Of a DNA stretch of 64,000 bases, positions 8,255 through 17,508 are shown piece after piece. A model generated the notes under the pieces. It was given only the letters and a program-made list of their open reading frames with translations, had not been told where the DNA came from and ran no database searches. The stretch is from contig NZ_JAKTNQ010000011.1 in assembly GCF_022760835.1 (NCBI RefSeq), forward strand, positions 1-64,000, read 5' to 3'. Numbering within the stretch: the stretch's first letter is position 1; every line of letters begins with the position of its first letter. A program made the position numbers and the translations under genes. Source of the stretch: Thermus altitudinis. GTDB lineage: Bacteria > Deinococcota > Deinococci > Deinococcales > Thermaceae.

Positions 8255-8989
8255 ATGAGGATCCTGGTGACCAACGACGACGGCATCTTCAGCCCCGGCC
8301 TTTGGGCCTTGGCCCAGGCGGCAAGCCGCTTTGGCGAGGTCTTCGTGGCCGCCCCGGATGTGGAGCAAAGCGGGGTAGGCCACGCCATCACCATCGCCCA
8401 CCCGGTGCGGGCCTTTCCCCACCCGTCCCCCTTGCCCGGCCCCCACTTCCCCGCCTACCGGGTGCGGGGCACCCCCGCGGACTGCGTGGCCTTAGGCCTT
8501 CACCTTTTCGGCCCCGTGGACCTGGTCCTTTCGGGCATCAACCTGGGCAGCAACCTAGGGCACGAGATCTGGCACTCCGGCACTGTGGCCGCCGCCAAGC
8601 AGGGAAGGCTTTTTGGCCTCTCCGCGGCCGCCTTCAGCACCCCGGTGAACGGGGAGGGACCGGATTTTGCCCTGTTGGGGCCTTGGGTGGAGCGGGTCTT
8701 GGCCACCCTGCTACGGCTGGAGCGGCCCTTTTTGGTGAACGTGAACCTGCCCAAAGAGCCCAAGGGCTTTCTCTGGACCCGGCAGTCGGTGCGGTCCTAT
8801 GAGGGGGTGGTGGTGGAGGGGGAAGACCCCATGGGCCGCTCCCTCTACTGGTTTGCCGCCCGGCCCCTGAAGGAGGCAGAGGAGGGGACGGACCGCTGGG
8901 CAGTGGAGCAAGGGTTCATCGCCGCTACCCCTCTTCGGCTGGACCTCACCGACGAGGCCAGGCTGCAGCCGGCTTTGGCCCATGATTAG
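8255..8989 (+). CDS. surE: 5'/3'-nucleotidase SurE
   Basis: A 244-residue SurE phosphatase. The metal-binding NDDG at residues 8-11 ([13 protein letters not shown]), the [10 protein letters not shown] loop, GTPADCV and [10 protein letters not shown] are all present. It hydrolyses nucleoside monophosphates. The open frame begins at 8117, but family alignment puts the start at ATG 8255. That start lacks a ribosome binding site and has a -10 box at leaderless distance. The downstream glycosyltransferase gene overlaps its last 8 bases. Confidence 0.95.
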   Translation: MRILVTNDDGIFSPGLWALAQAASRFGEVFVAAPDVEQSGVGHAITIAHPVRAFPHPSPLPGPHFPAYRVRGTPADCVALGLHLFGPVDLVLSGINLGSNLGHEIWHSGTVAAAKQGRLFGLSAAAFSTPVNGEGPDFALLGPWVERVLATLLRLERPFLVNVNLPKEPKGFLWTRQSVRSYEGVVVEGEDPMGRSLYWFAARPLKEAEEGTDRWAVEQGFIAATPLRLDLTDEARLQPALAHD

Positions 8990-9707
8990 CGTCCTCATTC
9001 CCACCAAAGGCCGCCCCCAGCTCCTCAAAGAGGCCCTGGCCTCCCTGAGGCGGCAGACCTTCCCCCATTACGAGGCCCTGGTGGTGGACGACGGGGAAGG
9101 GGAGGGCCTGGAAGTGGCGGCCTCCATGAACGACCTCCGCTTCCGCGCCTTCCCGAACCCGGGCCGGGGACAGGTGGAAGCCCGCTTGCAGGCCCTGGCC
9201 CAGGCTCGAGGGGAGGTGGTGCTCTTTCTGGATGACGACGACTTCTTCCTGGACCCCGCCTACCTCTACCGTGTGTGGCGCATCCTGTCCCGGGAAGAGG
9301 CCGTGGTCTACGGGGAAGGGGTTTTGTACCTGGGGGATGGGGAGATCCCCTTTGCCCCCGGGGAGATGGGGGACTGGATTCTCACGGACAACCGCATCCT
9401 GGCCTCGGGAACCGCCTTGCCCCGAAGGCTTCTTGGGGAACTCCGAGGCCTGGACCCCGACATGGGCGATTACTGGGACTGGGACCTGTGGCTGAGGGCC
9501 TACCGGAAGACCGTTCCCTTTCGCTACCTAAAGGGGCGAGGCCTAGGGATACGGGTTCACGGGGCAAACCAAAGCCACGGTAACCGGCAGGCGGAGCGCC
9601 GGATCTTCCTGGAGCGCCTCCGAGGCAAACACGGCCTTCCCCCCTTGGAGCTAAAGGACCACTTGTCCTTGGCCCTCGAGGCCCAGGCCCTGGGCCAAAC
9701 CCGGTAG
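8982..9707 (+). CDS. Family 2 glycosyltransferase
   Basis: A 241-residue GT-A fold glycosyltransferase. It starts [18 protein letters not shown], has VVDDG, a DDDD cluster ([12 protein letters not shown]) as the metal/nucleotide-sugar site, and WDWDLWLR as the probable acceptor/catalytic region. It transfers a sugar from a nucleotide-sugar; substrate unknown. It overlaps surE by 8 bases, so it is cotranscribed with it. No membrane segments are visible. Confidence 0.88.
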   Translation: MISVLIPTKGRPQLLKEALASLRRQTFPHYEALVVDDGEGEGLEVAASMNDLRFRAFPNPGRGQVEARLQALAQARGEVVLFLDDDDFFLDPAYLYRVWRILSREEAVVYGEGVLYLGDGEIPFAPGEMGDWILTDNRILASGTALPRRLLGELRGLDPDMGDYWDWDLWLRAYRKTVPFRYLKGRGLGIRVHGANQSHGNRQAERRIFLERLRGKHGLPPLELKDHLSLALEAQALGQTR

Positions 9708-9772
9708 GGGGATGGCCTCTACCCCCCACCCGGCCCCAAGGGCCTCGGGGTGCGAGGCACGGGAAAAGGGCC

Positions 9773-10462
9773 CTACTCTCCGAGGAGGGCCTTCTGCAGG
9801 GCGGCCAGCCGCCTTTGCCTCTCTTCCCCTAAGGCCTCGGCCAAGCGGGTGGCCTCCCCATCCTGCGCCTCCAAGAGGTACTCCCGCAAGAGGGCCAGGA
9901 GCACCTCCAGATCCTGAACCTCTCCTAGCCTGTCCTGGAGCCTCTTTTCCTCCTTGGTGGGAAGCCCTAGAAACTCCTTGGCATAGCGGAGCCGCCTGAG
10001 GGCCTTGCGGTACGCGTGAAAGGCCTCGGGAGAGGGGTCCCGCGTAAGGAGTTCAAGCCGCTTCCGGAGGCCCTTTTCCAGGCGGGAAAGCCTTTGGAAA
10101 GCGGCCCTTTCCTGCAAAGGGGGCAGCGTGGCCAGGGCCCGCAATAGGGCCTCGGTCCACGGGGAGGCCAGCAGGTCCGGCAGCCGGCTTCTGGCTGCCG
10201 CCAACTCCCTTTCCAGGAAGCTTTGGAAGCCTTCGGGGAAAGGCCCCCTTCCCAAAACCACCTCCAGGTCCCGCACCCGCCCCGTCCCCCGCGCCAGGCG
10301 CCTCAGGTCATCCCGTAGCACCCTGTACCCTAGGAGGTCCAGATAGACCCTGAGCCTACGGGCCGCCACCCGTACCTGGTGCACCCCCTCGGGATCGGTG
10401 CCCGCAAGGGCCAGGGGGATGTGGGCCTTCAGGTGTTCCCTCCAGGCTTGGGCGTCTTTCAC
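9773..10462 (-). CDS. CHAD domain protein
   Basis: A 229-residue helical CHAD-domain protein rich in Arg and Lys. The conserved-histidine helices are seen as EGVHQVRVAARRLRVYLDLL near the N-terminus and AFHAYRKALRRLRYAKEFL near residue 150. CHAD domains are known to bind inorganic polyphosphate. GTG 10462 overlaps the sixA stop as GTGA, so the two are translationally coupled. Polyphosphate kinase, alkaline phosphatase and Ppx/GppA lie within 6 kb, supporting a polyphosphate role. Confidence 0.9.
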   Translation of the reverse strand: MKDAQAWREHLKAHIPLALAGTDPEGVHQVRVAARRLRVYLDLLGYRVLRDDLRRLARGTGRVRDLEVVLGRGPFPEGFQSFLERELAAARSRLPDLLASPWTEALLRALATLPPLQERAAFQRLSRLEKGLRKRLELLTRDPSPEAFHAYRKALRRLRYAKEFLGLPTKEEKRLQDRLGEVQDLEVLLALLREYLLEAQDGEATRLAEALGEERQRRLAALQKALLGE

Positions 10463-10989
10463 AGCCGGAAGACCTTGGGAGGAAAGAGGGCCTTAAGGGC
10501 CATGCCACCGGGGGCCGGCTCCCCCTCCAGCCAGGCCACGCCCCCCTTCTTTAGGACAAAGCGACCTCCCAGAACATCCCGGGCCGAGGCCCCGGCGAAG
10601 TCCCCCAGGAGAAGCCAGGCCAAGAGGGCAGAAAGGTAGGGTTCGTGCCCCACCAAGGCCACCCGGCCCTGGGGTGGGATCTCCGCAAGAAGGGCCTCCG
10701 AGGGGGAAACGCTCAGATAGGGGGTTACCCGGACCTCCCCTTCCAGGAGGTCCGCGAGCAGCTCCGCGGTTTCCAAAGCCCGCCGCTTAGGGCTGGTGAG
10801 GATGAGGTCCAGTTCCACCCCCAGCTCCTCGAGGCCCCGCACCACCTTGCGAAACCGCCGCACCCCTTTGGGGGTCAAGGGGCGCTGGTCATCCGCGGCC
10901 TCCTCGTCCAGGGGGGTGTCAGGGGAAATCCCCCCTATGGCTTCCTCCAGGGGCAGGGCAATGGCGTGGCGGACTAGGAAGAGTTCCAT
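10459..10989 (-). CDS. sixA: Phosphohistidine phosphatase SixA
   Basis: A 176-residue histidine phosphatase. The RHG-type catalytic motif is LFLVRHA with His8, the second Arg is in LTSPKRRALETAE, and the second His is in VALVGHEPYLS. It resembles SixA, which dephosphorylates phosphohistidine in phosphotransfer proteins. ATG 10989 is chosen because it aligns with the family start; a CATAAT box lies at -12 to -7, suggesting a leaderless transcript. The CHAD gene overlaps its end by 4 bases. Confidence 0.88.
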   Translation of the reverse strand: MELFLVRHAIALPLEEAIGGISPDTPLDEEAADDQRPLTPKGVRRFRKVVRGLEELGVELDLILTSPKRRALETAELLADLLEGEVRVTPYLSVSPSEALLAEIPPQGRVALVGHEPYLSALLAWLLLGDFAGASARDVLGGRFVLKKGGVAWLEGEPAPGGMALKALFPPKVFRL

Positions 10990-10995
10990 AGGCCC

Positions 10996-11001
10996 ATTAT
11001 G
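10996..11001 (-). promoter_or_regulatory. -10 box for leaderless sixA-CHAD operon
   Basis: CATAAT on the minus strand occupies -12 to -7 relative to the sixA ATG at 10989. There is no ribosome binding site and no clear -35 box. Confidence 0.5.
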
Positions 11002-11058
11002 CAATGAACGGCAGGAAAGGGCTAGGGCGTACCCAAAAGGCTTAGGCAGAAGCCCCGG

Positions 11059-11772
11059 TTAGCGGCTAAGGAGCCGGTAAACCCCCACGGCCCCCAAAGC
11101 CCCCAGCACGGGAAAGAGGGCGGGCACCAGGAAGTAGGAGCTTCCCGCCCCCTCCACTCCCAGAATCCAGGCGAGAAGCCTTGGGGCCAGGTCCCGGGCG
11201 GGGTTTAGGGCGAAGCCCCCGGGGCCCCCCAGGCCGTAGCCCACCGCCGCCACCGTGAGGGCCAGCCAGAGGGCCACGATACGGCCATCCTTTCCCGCGG
11301 CCAGGATCACGCTCATAAGGGCAAAGGTGCCCAGGGTTTCCGCTACAGCTGGGCCCGTCCAAGCGTAAAGGGTTTCCGGCTCCGTGCGCAGAAAACCCGG
11401 CCCCGTGCTGAATACGTTGGGCATGCCCTGGGCCATGAGGCCTTCCCGGTAGGCCAAAAACGCCCCCCCGGCTCCGAGGAAGCCCCCAAGGCCTTGGGCC
11501 AGAAGGTAAAGGGGTACAAACCGCCACGGGAAAAACCCACCCGCGGCCAGGGCTAAGGTCACCGCTGGGTTCAGGTGGGCCCCGGAAAGGGGCCGGCTGG
11601 CCAAAACCCCCACCAGAACCGCGAGCCCCGAGCCCAAGGCCAAGGCATCGTACCCGATTGCCTCAAGCCGGGGCTTCAGCAGGGCATTGGCCGTGCTTCC
11701 CACCGTGAGAAGCACCAGGAGGGAGGTTCCTAGCACCTCTCCCCAAAAGGCCCTAGGGGCGATGGGCGTCAT
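11059..11772 (-). CDS. glpF: MIP family aquaglyceroporin
   Basis: A 237-residue channel of the major intrinsic protein family with about six membrane helices. The two pore motifs are SGAHLNPAVT and FALNPARDLAPR. Asp after the second NPAR is the usual mark of glycerol-conducting aquaglyceroporins. It would sit in the cytoplasmic membrane. Its first 20 bases overlap the end of ppk1, so it is probably cotranscribed with ppk1. No glycerol kinase is nearby. Confidence 0.92.
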   Translation of the reverse strand: MTPIAPRAFWGEVLGTSLLVLLTVGSTANALLKPRLEAIGYDALALGSGLAVLVGVLASRPLSGAHLNPAVTLALAAGGFFPWRFVPLYLLAQGLGGFLGAGGAFLAYREGLMAQGMPNVFSTGPGFLRTEPETLYAWTGPAVAETLGTFALMSVILAAGKDGRIVALWLALTVAAVGYGLGGPGGFALNPARDLAPRLLAWILGVEGAGSSYFLVPALFPVLGALGAVGVYRLLSR

Positions 11773-13624
11773 GGCGTCCCCCCCAAAGCCGCTTTTCCTC
11801 CGGGGTCAGGAGGAAGCTATTCCGGTCATCCCGGACCTGTAGCTTAAGCACCTTGAGCACCCGCCTTTTGGCCTCCTTATCCAGGACGGGGAAGAGAAGC
11901 TCATACCGCCTCTCAAAGTTCCTGGGCATGGCATCGGCGCTGGTGAGGTAGACGCGCCAGGCGCCATCGGCCCGGAAGGCGGCCACCCGGGCATGTTCCA
12001 GAAACCGCCCCACCAGGCTCTTGGCCCGGAAGGCGGGGTGGAGGAGGGTGAGGGTGCTGCGCACCAGGAGGTCCACCCGGGCTCCGGCCTCCGCGGCACG
12101 CACCAAGGCCTCCAACACCGCTGGGTCCGTGAGGTGGTTGAACTTTAGGAGGATCCGCCCCTTGGGATGGGCCTCCCGCCCTATCTCCTCCAGGAGGAGG
12201 TGGCGAATGGCCTCTCCCGTCTTGAGGAGGCCAAGCCCCAGGGGGGGCAGGGGCCCGCCTTCCCAGGGGAGGTCCCCGGGGTCACGGCCCGCGGGGAAGG
12301 CAGTGTGCAGGCTCTGGAAGAAGGCCCGCACCTCCTTTACCACGTCGGGCCTCGAGGTGAAGAGGGAGAAATCCGTGTACAGCCTGCCGTTTAGGGGGTT
12401 GTAGTTGCCGGTGCCCAGGTGGGCGTACCCCTTGCCCTCCGGGGTGAGGAGGAGAAGGGCCTTGGCGTGCACCTTGCGCTCCGGCAAAGGGAGGATCTCC
12501 ACCCCGGCCCGGAGTAGGCGCAGGTACCAGTGAAGGTTCAGAAGTTCGTCAAAGCGGGCCCGCCCCTCGAGGAGCACATGAACCCTTTTCCCCGCCTTGG
12601 CGGCTTGGATCAGGGCCTCTGCCAGGGGGTTTTCCTCCCCAATGCGGTAAAGGGTAGCCCAGACCTCCGCCACCTTGGGGGAGAGGGCCTCCTGGGCAAA
12701 GCGCTCCACCGCCCGGTAATCCTCAAAGGGATGGTACAGGAGGAGGTCCTGGCGTTCTAAAAAGGCCAAGGGCTCCTTGAGGAAGCGGCGGGGGCGCTCG
12801 GGGCGTAGGGGAGGGAAGCGCCACCTTTCCGGACCCTCGGCCACCAGCCGCTCCACCAGGGCCAGGTTAAGGGGAGGGGGGAGGAGGAAGACCTCCTGGG
12901 GGCTCAGGTGCAAGGCCTCCCTCAGCCGGTCCAGCCAGGGATGGGGGAACTCCTCCTCGGCCACCAAAAGGGTGGCCATGCCTTCCTGCCGGCCCTCCAG
13001 GGACTGGGCCAGTTCGTCCCAGTCGGCCCGGGCCCGTTCGCTTTCCAAAAGCCTAAGGACCCGAAGCTCGTACAGAGGGCCCTCCTCCGGCAGGAAGAGG
13101 TCGCTGCGGGCCCGCATAAGGGCCCCCAGGCGGACATAGCGGCCCTCCAGGCCGGGGACGGGGAGAAGGCGGGGTAGGTCCTGGGGAAGGCGCACCAGGT
13201 AACGCTCTGAGGCGAAGTACAAGGCCCCATGGGTGGCCTCGGCCGCGGCCTCCCAGGGGATGAGGTCGGTGCGGGGGGCCACCACCTCCGCCAGGTAGAC
13301 CCGGAAGTAACGCCAGTCCTCCTCGTCCAGGTCCTGCGGGTCCAGGACCTCGAGGTGGGGCGACGCTTCGGCGAGAAGGGCCAGGTAGCGTTCATGGGCC
13401 AGCCGGGCCTGGGCGTAGGCCTCCTGCAGGAGGTTCAAGTGGTCCGGGCTTCCCCGGGCCTCCAGAAAGGGCTTGGCGATGCGGGCGGCAAAGAACTCGT
13501 CCAGGTTCCTGTTCCATATGGCCAGGAAGCGCATGCGTTCCAGTAGGGGAAAATCCGGCCTTTCCGTTTGCCAAAGGACCCGACGGTTGAACTGGAGCCA
13601 GCTGGCCTCGGCTAAAAGGCGCAT
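11753..13624 (-). CDS. ppk: Polyphosphate kinase PPK1
   Basis: A 623-residue PPK1, which reversibly polymerises ATP gamma-phosphate into polyphosphate. It starts MRLLAEASWLQFNRRVLWQT with the family NRNLDEFFAARIA. Later come HPFEDY, RARFDELLNLHW, the phosphorylated-His region PERKVHAKALLL, the GTGNYN motif and FLEHARVAAF. The open frame begins at 13765, but homology starts at ATG 13624, so I use that. AGGAGG abuts the ATG with no spacing; TACTGT at -13 to -8 suggests a near-leaderless transcript instead. The end overlaps the aquaporin gene by 20 bases. Confidence 0.93.
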   Translation of the reverse strand: MRLLAEASWLQFNRRVLWQTERPDFPLLERMRFLAIWNRNLDEFFAARIAKPFLEARGSPDHLNLLQEAYAQARLAHERYLALLAEASPHLEVLDPQDLDEEDWRYFRVYLAEVVAPRTDLIPWEAAAEATHGALYFASERYLVRLPQDLPRLLPVPGLEGRYVRLGALMRARSDLFLPEEGPLYELRVLRLLESERARADWDELAQSLEGRQEGMATLLVAEEEFPHPWLDRLREALHLSPQEVFLLPPPLNLALVERLVAEGPERWRFPPLRPERPRRFLKEPLAFLERQDLLLYHPFEDYRAVERFAQEALSPKVAEVWATLYRIGEENPLAEALIQAAKAGKRVHVLLEGRARFDELLNLHWYLRLLRAGVEILPLPERKVHAKALLLLTPEGKGYAHLGTGNYNPLNGRLYTDFSLFTSRPDVVKEVRAFFQSLHTAFPAGRDPGDLPWEGGPLPPLGLGLLKTGEAIRHLLLEEIGREAHPKGRILLKFNHLTDPAVLEALVRAAEAGARVDLLVRSTLTLLHPAFRAKSLVGRFLEHARVAAFRADGAWRVYLTSADAMPRNFERRYELLFPVLDKEAKRRVLKVLKLQVRDDRNSFLLTPEEKRLWGGRHDAHRP

Positions 13625-13711
13625 CCTCCTAACAGTAAGCCCTGGAATGGTCAGAGGAAGGTCAAATCCCTGGCCGTAGGCGCCCTTGGGTCCTCCTAGC
13701 ACGCGGAAAGA

Positions 13712-13731
13712 GGCCGCCCCAAGGGGCGGCC
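13712..13731 (-). terminator. Hairpin after alkaline phosphatase gene
   Basis: GGCCGCCCC, AA, GGGGCGGCC forms a perfect 9-base-pair stem 24 bases beyond the alkaline phosphatase stop. On the minus strand TCTTTCC follows, a weak T-rich tail. Confidence 0.65.
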
Positions 13732-13755
13732 GGAAAGAAGGAGGAGCCCAGGCTT

Positions 13756-15261
13756 CTAGGCCCAAACGTCCTCGGGATGGAGCATGCCCACGGGCCGGGC
13801 CTTGAGGATCTCCAAGGCCTCTTCCTCGCTCATCACCGGGTTCTGGTAGCGGATCCCCAGGGCCTCTCCCATGAGGCGGAAGACGTGGGTGTTGTCCAGT
13901 AGGCCCAGGTGGAGGAAGCGCAGGCCCTGGCCGTAGAGGGCCAGCACCACCGGGCTTGCCGTGTGCTGCCCCGAGGACCAGCCGATGTTGGGCCGGTCGG
14001 GCCTCGTGGCGTTCTTCTGCACCATGGCCCAGGAGAGGGTGTTGCTGGGCTGGATGCCGTAGCGCACCCCGTCGGGGCGGTAGGCCTTCTTGGCGATGGC
14101 CTCCACTACCATCTGAGCCTCGGCGTCCTCCAGGACCACCCCCTTCAGGGCCCGGTAGGCCTCCTTCACCTGGCCCGCATCGGGGTTATTGCCCAGGGCC
14201 CGGAGCATGTACTCAAAGCTGGCCTTCTGCCCCTCCAGGAGGTCCAGGCCCACGGAGCCCTCCAGGTAGCTCCGGCCCGCCCCGTAAAGCGCCCCCACCC
14301 CGGTGGCGTGGTCGGAGGCCAGGATGAGGAGGGTGTCGGGGTTCCGGTCCACGAAGGCGGTGAGGAGCTCCAGGGTCTCGTCGGCCGCCAGCACATCCCA
14401 GAGGGTGGCCGCGGGGTCGTTTAGGTGGTTGGCGTGGTCAATCCGGCCCGCCTCCACCTGGAGCACGAACCCGCTCTTGTAGGAGGCCAGCCGGGGCAAG
14501 GCCGCCTGGACCATCTCCTTGAGGCTTGGCACCTTCACCCCCTGGAAGCGGCGGTCCACCTCGTAGGGCACGTGGCTATCGGAGAAGACCCCTAGGAGCT
14601 TGCTGGCGTTGGTGCGGAGGAGCTCCTCCGGGGTGCGCACCACCCCGTACCCCGCCTGGGCAAAGGCGGCGTACAGGTCCTTCTTGTCCTTGCGCTTCTC
14701 GGGGTTGAAGAAGCGGTCCCCGCCCCCCAGGTACACCTCGGCCCCAAACTCCAGGTACTGCTCGGCAATCTTTTCCTCGGCATTCCGGTCGGGGTTGGAA
14801 ACCACAAAGCTGGCCGGGGTGGCGTGGGTGACGGTGGGGGTCACCACCAGGCCCACCGCCTTGCCGGCCTCCTTGGCGGCAGCGAAGAAGGGCTTCAAGG
14901 GTGTTCCGTCCGCGTGCACCGCAAGGCCCCCGTTCACCGTCTTCACCCCGCAGGAGAAGGCGTTTCCGGCGGCGCTGGACTCGGTGACGTAGCTGGTGAG
15001 GCTGTAGGTGTTGATAAGGCCGTTGGGGTAGCGGGAAAGGAGCCGCTCCAGGGCCAAAACCCGGCCTTGGCGCCGGCGGGCGTAGGCCTGGGCGATGGCG
15101 TAATCCTCCCAGGAGAAGCCATCGTAAACGAAGACGATCAGGTTGCGGTACCTGCGGCCCAGGCCTGGGCTGTTCTGCGGGGCCCCTTGGGCCCCCGCCT
15201 TAGGCACCAGGGCCAAGGTTCCGGCCAGTACGCTTGCCTTTAAAAGGTCCCGGCGTTTCAT
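13756..15261 (-). CDS. phoA: Alkaline phosphatase, Tat-exported
   Basis: A 501-residue alkaline phosphatase. The N-terminus has a twin-arginine motif (MKRRDLLKASVLAG) and a cleavage-like AGAQG, so export in folded form is expected. Metal/active-site regions are FVYDGFS, TESSAAGNAFSCGVKT (nucleophile Ser region), THATPASFV, EAGRIDHANH, SDHATG and SSGQHTASPV. It releases phosphate from organic phosphate outside the cytoplasm. ATG 15261 has GGGAGGT seven bases upstream, so the GTG at 15270 is less likely. It lies between ppk1 and ppx. Confidence 0.93.
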   Translation of the reverse strand: MKRRDLLKASVLAGTLALVPKAGAQGAPQNSPGLGRRYRNLIVFVYDGFSWEDYAIAQAYARRRQGRVLALERLLSRYPNGLINTYSLTSYVTESSAAGNAFSCGVKTVNGGLAVHADGTPLKPFFAAAKEAGKAVGLVVTPTVTHATPASFVVSNPDRNAEEKIAEQYLEFGAEVYLGGGDRFFNPEKRKDKKDLYAAFAQAGYGVVRTPEELLRTNASKLLGVFSDSHVPYEVDRRFQGVKVPSLKEMVQAALPRLASYKSGFVLQVEAGRIDHANHLNDPAATLWDVLAADETLELLTAFVDRNPDTLLILASDHATGVGALYGAGRSYLEGSVGLDLLEGQKASFEYMLRALGNNPDAGQVKEAYRALKGVVLEDAEAQMVVEAIAKKAYRPDGVRYGIQPSNTLSWAMVQKNATRPDRPNIGWSSGQHTASPVVLALYGQGLRFLHLGLLDNTHVFRLMGEALGIRYQNPVMSEEEALEILKARPVGMLHPEDVWA

Positions 15262-15340
15262 CCCATCCACCTCCCATGGCTAACCGCCAGGACCTAGGGT
15301 AAGGGGTGGGTGTCATGGCCCGGTCAGGGCCTAGGGGGGC

Positions 15341-16879
15341 TCACCCTTCCCAAACCACCTCCAGGGGACGTCCGTACACCTTTTGGAAAAGCGGGGCCTG
15401 CTTCTCCGCCTCCACCCGCTCCACCCACGGCTCCGCGCTGGCCAGAAGCCGTAGCCGTACCTGGGGGCCCACCTCCACCCGGACCTCCCGCACCCTTTGG
15501 GCGCGGGTGCGGTCCAGCATCTCCGCCAGGCGCAGGATCACCGCCAGACGGGCCAGACGTTTGCCATCGCCGCGCCTGGCCAAAGGCCGGAAGGGGCCGA
15601 GGCTGGGGTCGCCCCGGCGGTGGTAGCGAACCATGAGGGCCAAAAGGGCCTGCTCCCGGTGCTCCATACCCAAGAGCGGCTCCGAGAGCACCAGGTAGGC
15701 CCCATGCTTGTGGTGGTCCGGGTACCCGATGTGCATCCCGATATCGTGGAGGAGGCAGGCGGCCTGCAAAAGCCTTTCCTCTTCCTCCCCGTACCCGTGA
15801 AGGGGAGCAAGCCCCGAGAAGAGGCTCGAGGCCAGGGCCCTCACGTGGTCCCGGTGCTCCAGGGCGAAGGGATACCGCCAAAAGAGGTTTTCCACGGCGA
15901 AGCGGGCGGGGTCCTCGAGGAGGTGGGGTTCGGGCAGCAAACGGGAGAAGAGCACCCCTTCCCGGATCCCCAGGCCGCTTATCCAAAGCCCCGAGGCCCG
16001 GGTGACCTTAAGGAGGGACCGCAGGAAGACCAGGCTTGCGGGAAGGGTCCGGGCCCGGTCGGGGGAAAGCTCCGCGGCCTCCATCCGCGCCTTCCCGCTA
16101 AGGGGCATGAGGGCCTCGTAGAGCTCCTCCACCCCTTCCTTGGGGAGAAAGTACCCGTGGACGAAGTCGAAGGGGTAGGCGTGCCGCTTTTGGTGGATCC
16201 GGGCCACGGCCCTGAGGTTCCCCCCTAGGCCCACCAAGGGCAGGCCCCGGGGGAGGGGAAGGGCCTCCAGGTAGTCCTCCACCTTGCGCGCCAGGGCCCT
16301 CACCTCCGCCCTCGAGGGCGGGTCCTGGGTGAGGAAGCCTTCGGTCAGGCGCAAGGCGCCCAAGGGCAAGGCCTTCCCCCAAAGGAACCGGCGCCCTTGC
16401 ATGAGGGATATTTGGGCGCTACCCCCGCCCTGGTCCACCACCAGGGCGTCCCTTAGGGGCAGGCCGTTGGCCACGGCCAAAACCCCCAAGCGAGCCTCCT
16501 CTTCCCCCGCCAGGAGCTCGGGCCTTAGGCCAAGCCGTCTGGCCTCCTCCAGGATCAGCCCTCCGTTGGCGCTATCCCGGATGGCGCTGGTGGCCAGGGT
16601 GCGCACCTCCTCAGCCCCTGCCGCGCGGAGGAAATCGGCAAAGGCCCTAAGGGCCTTTACCCCCCGCTCCAAGGCCTCGGGCGTGAGCTGGCCCTTCGCC
16701 AGCCCTTCACCCAGGGCTACCGCCTCGCGGAGCTCGTCCACCCGGTGGTACCCGCGGCCCGGCTCGTAGGCGTAGACCACCAGCCGCAAGGTTCCCGAAC
16801 CCAGGTCCAGCACCGCCAAGGAGCGAGCCAAGGTTCGCGGATGCGCCCAAGAGAGGATCCCCATCACGCCTTCCCCCAT
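15341..16879 (-). CDS. ppx: Ppx/GppA exopolyphosphatase with HD domain
   Basis: A 512-residue protein. Residues about 20-310 are an ASKHA-fold Ppx/GppA phosphatase domain (AVLDLGSGTLRLVV, TLATSAIRDS, VVDQGGGSAQISL, GLGGNLRAVA). Residues about 320-512 are an HD-type helical domain (LLHDIGMHIGYPDHHKHG). It should hydrolyse polyphosphate or pppGpp. ATG 16879 is used; a second start, MGIL at 16864, is preceded by GGGGGAAGG and is also plausible. Together with ppk1 it gives the locus polyphosphate synthesis and breakdown. Confidence 0.92.
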   Translation of the reverse strand: MGEGVMGILSWAHPRTLARSLAVLDLGSGTLRLVVYAYEPGRGYHRVDELREAVALGEGLAKGQLTPEALERGVKALRAFADFLRAAGAEEVRTLATSAIRDSANGGLILEEARRLGLRPELLAGEEEARLGVLAVANGLPLRDALVVDQGGGSAQISLMQGRRFLWGKALPLGALRLTEGFLTQDPPSRAEVRALARKVEDYLEALPLPRGLPLVGLGGNLRAVARIHQKRHAYPFDFVHGYFLPKEGVEELYEALMPLSGKARMEAAELSPDRARTLPASLVFLRSLLKVTRASGLWISGLGIREGVLFSRLLPEPHLLEDPARFAVENLFWRYPFALEHRDHVRALASSLFSGLAPLHGYGEEEERLLQAACLLHDIGMHIGYPDHHKHGAYLVLSEPLLGMEHREQALLALMVRYHRRGDPSLGPFRPLARRGDGKRLARLAVILRLAEMLDRTRAQRVREVRVEVGPQVRLRLLASAEPWVERVEAEKQAPLFQKVYGRPLEVVWEG

Positions 16880-16980
16880 TCCGCCGGCTTCAGTTTAACC
16901 GCAGGGATGGGGTGCAGGTGCTAGGGGGGCAGGGTCCAGTTTGCGCCGCGCTTCCCTGCCCCCTTTTGGCTCCACATGCC

Positions 16981-17010
16981 GATGGGCGGGGCCCCAAGAC
17001 CCCGCCCATC
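16981..17010 (-). terminator. Hairpin after the 17023 lipoprotein gene
   Basis: GATGGGCGGGG and CCCCGCCCATC form a perfect 11-base-pair stem with an 8-base loop, 12 bases past the TAG of the lipoprotein gene. No T-run follows. Confidence 0.6.
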
Positions 17011-17022
17011 CCTCTCTAGCCC

Positions 17023-17508
17023 CTAGTAGGTACGCCAACTGCTTCGTCTCTCCCGGTAGATGCGCAGGCCACTTGGGACGCTGGCGTCCTCCACGATGAC
17101 CAGGCCCTCCTCAAAGTTGGGGTCCAAGGTGGTGGTGAAGCTTACCCTCTCCGGGGGCCGGTCCGGGAGGCAGTGCCAGCTTACGTCCACGGAAAAGGGG
17201 GAGCCTAGGGTTCGGCCCTCGGGTCCGTTAAGGACGTACAGCGTCTTCTGGGGAAGGGGGTCGGGGTCGGGGATGCGCACGGTTTGCCCTGGGGGGAGCC
17301 GGAGGGGATCGCCACTCCGCTGAGCCACCACGATTTCCCAGGGCTTCTCCGCATGGTTGGTTACCGCCACCCCTTGGCAGACGCCCCTGGCCTCGTAGAG
17401 GACGGGTATGAACTCACCAATGACGCCAATGGCAATCCGGCACCCGCCAAGGGCGGGAAGGAGGGCTAGGAGAGACCAGGCCAAAATCCGCCACCTTGTT
17501 CCTTGCAT
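17023..17508 (-). CDS. Small lipoprotein of unknown function
   Basis: A 161-residue protein not recognised. The N-terminus is a lipoprotein signal (MQGTRWRILAWSLLALLPAL then GGC at residue 23), so it should be lipid-anchored outside the cytoplasmic membrane. The mature part contains three Cys and a beta-rich pattern (TVRIPDPDPLPQKTLYVLNG). ATG 17508 has GGAGGT seven bases before it; the ATG at 17514 is too close. A TACAAT box at 17569-17564 would give a transcript leader of about 50 bases. It is a single-gene unit with its own terminator. Confidence 0.75.
   Translation of the reverse strand: MQGTRWRILAWSLLALLPALGGCRIAIGVIGEFIPVLYEARGVCQGVAVTNHAEKPWEIVVAQRSGDPLRLPPGQTVRIPDPDPLPQKTLYVLNGPEGRTLGSPFSVDVSWHCLPDRPPERVSFTTTLDPNFEEGLVIVEDASVPSGLRIYRERRSSWRTY

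Noticed and set aside
15317-15331. GGCCC-GGTCA-GGGCC hairpin after the ppx gene as a terminator
   Set aside because: The stem has only five base pairs and no T-run, so I do not list it.
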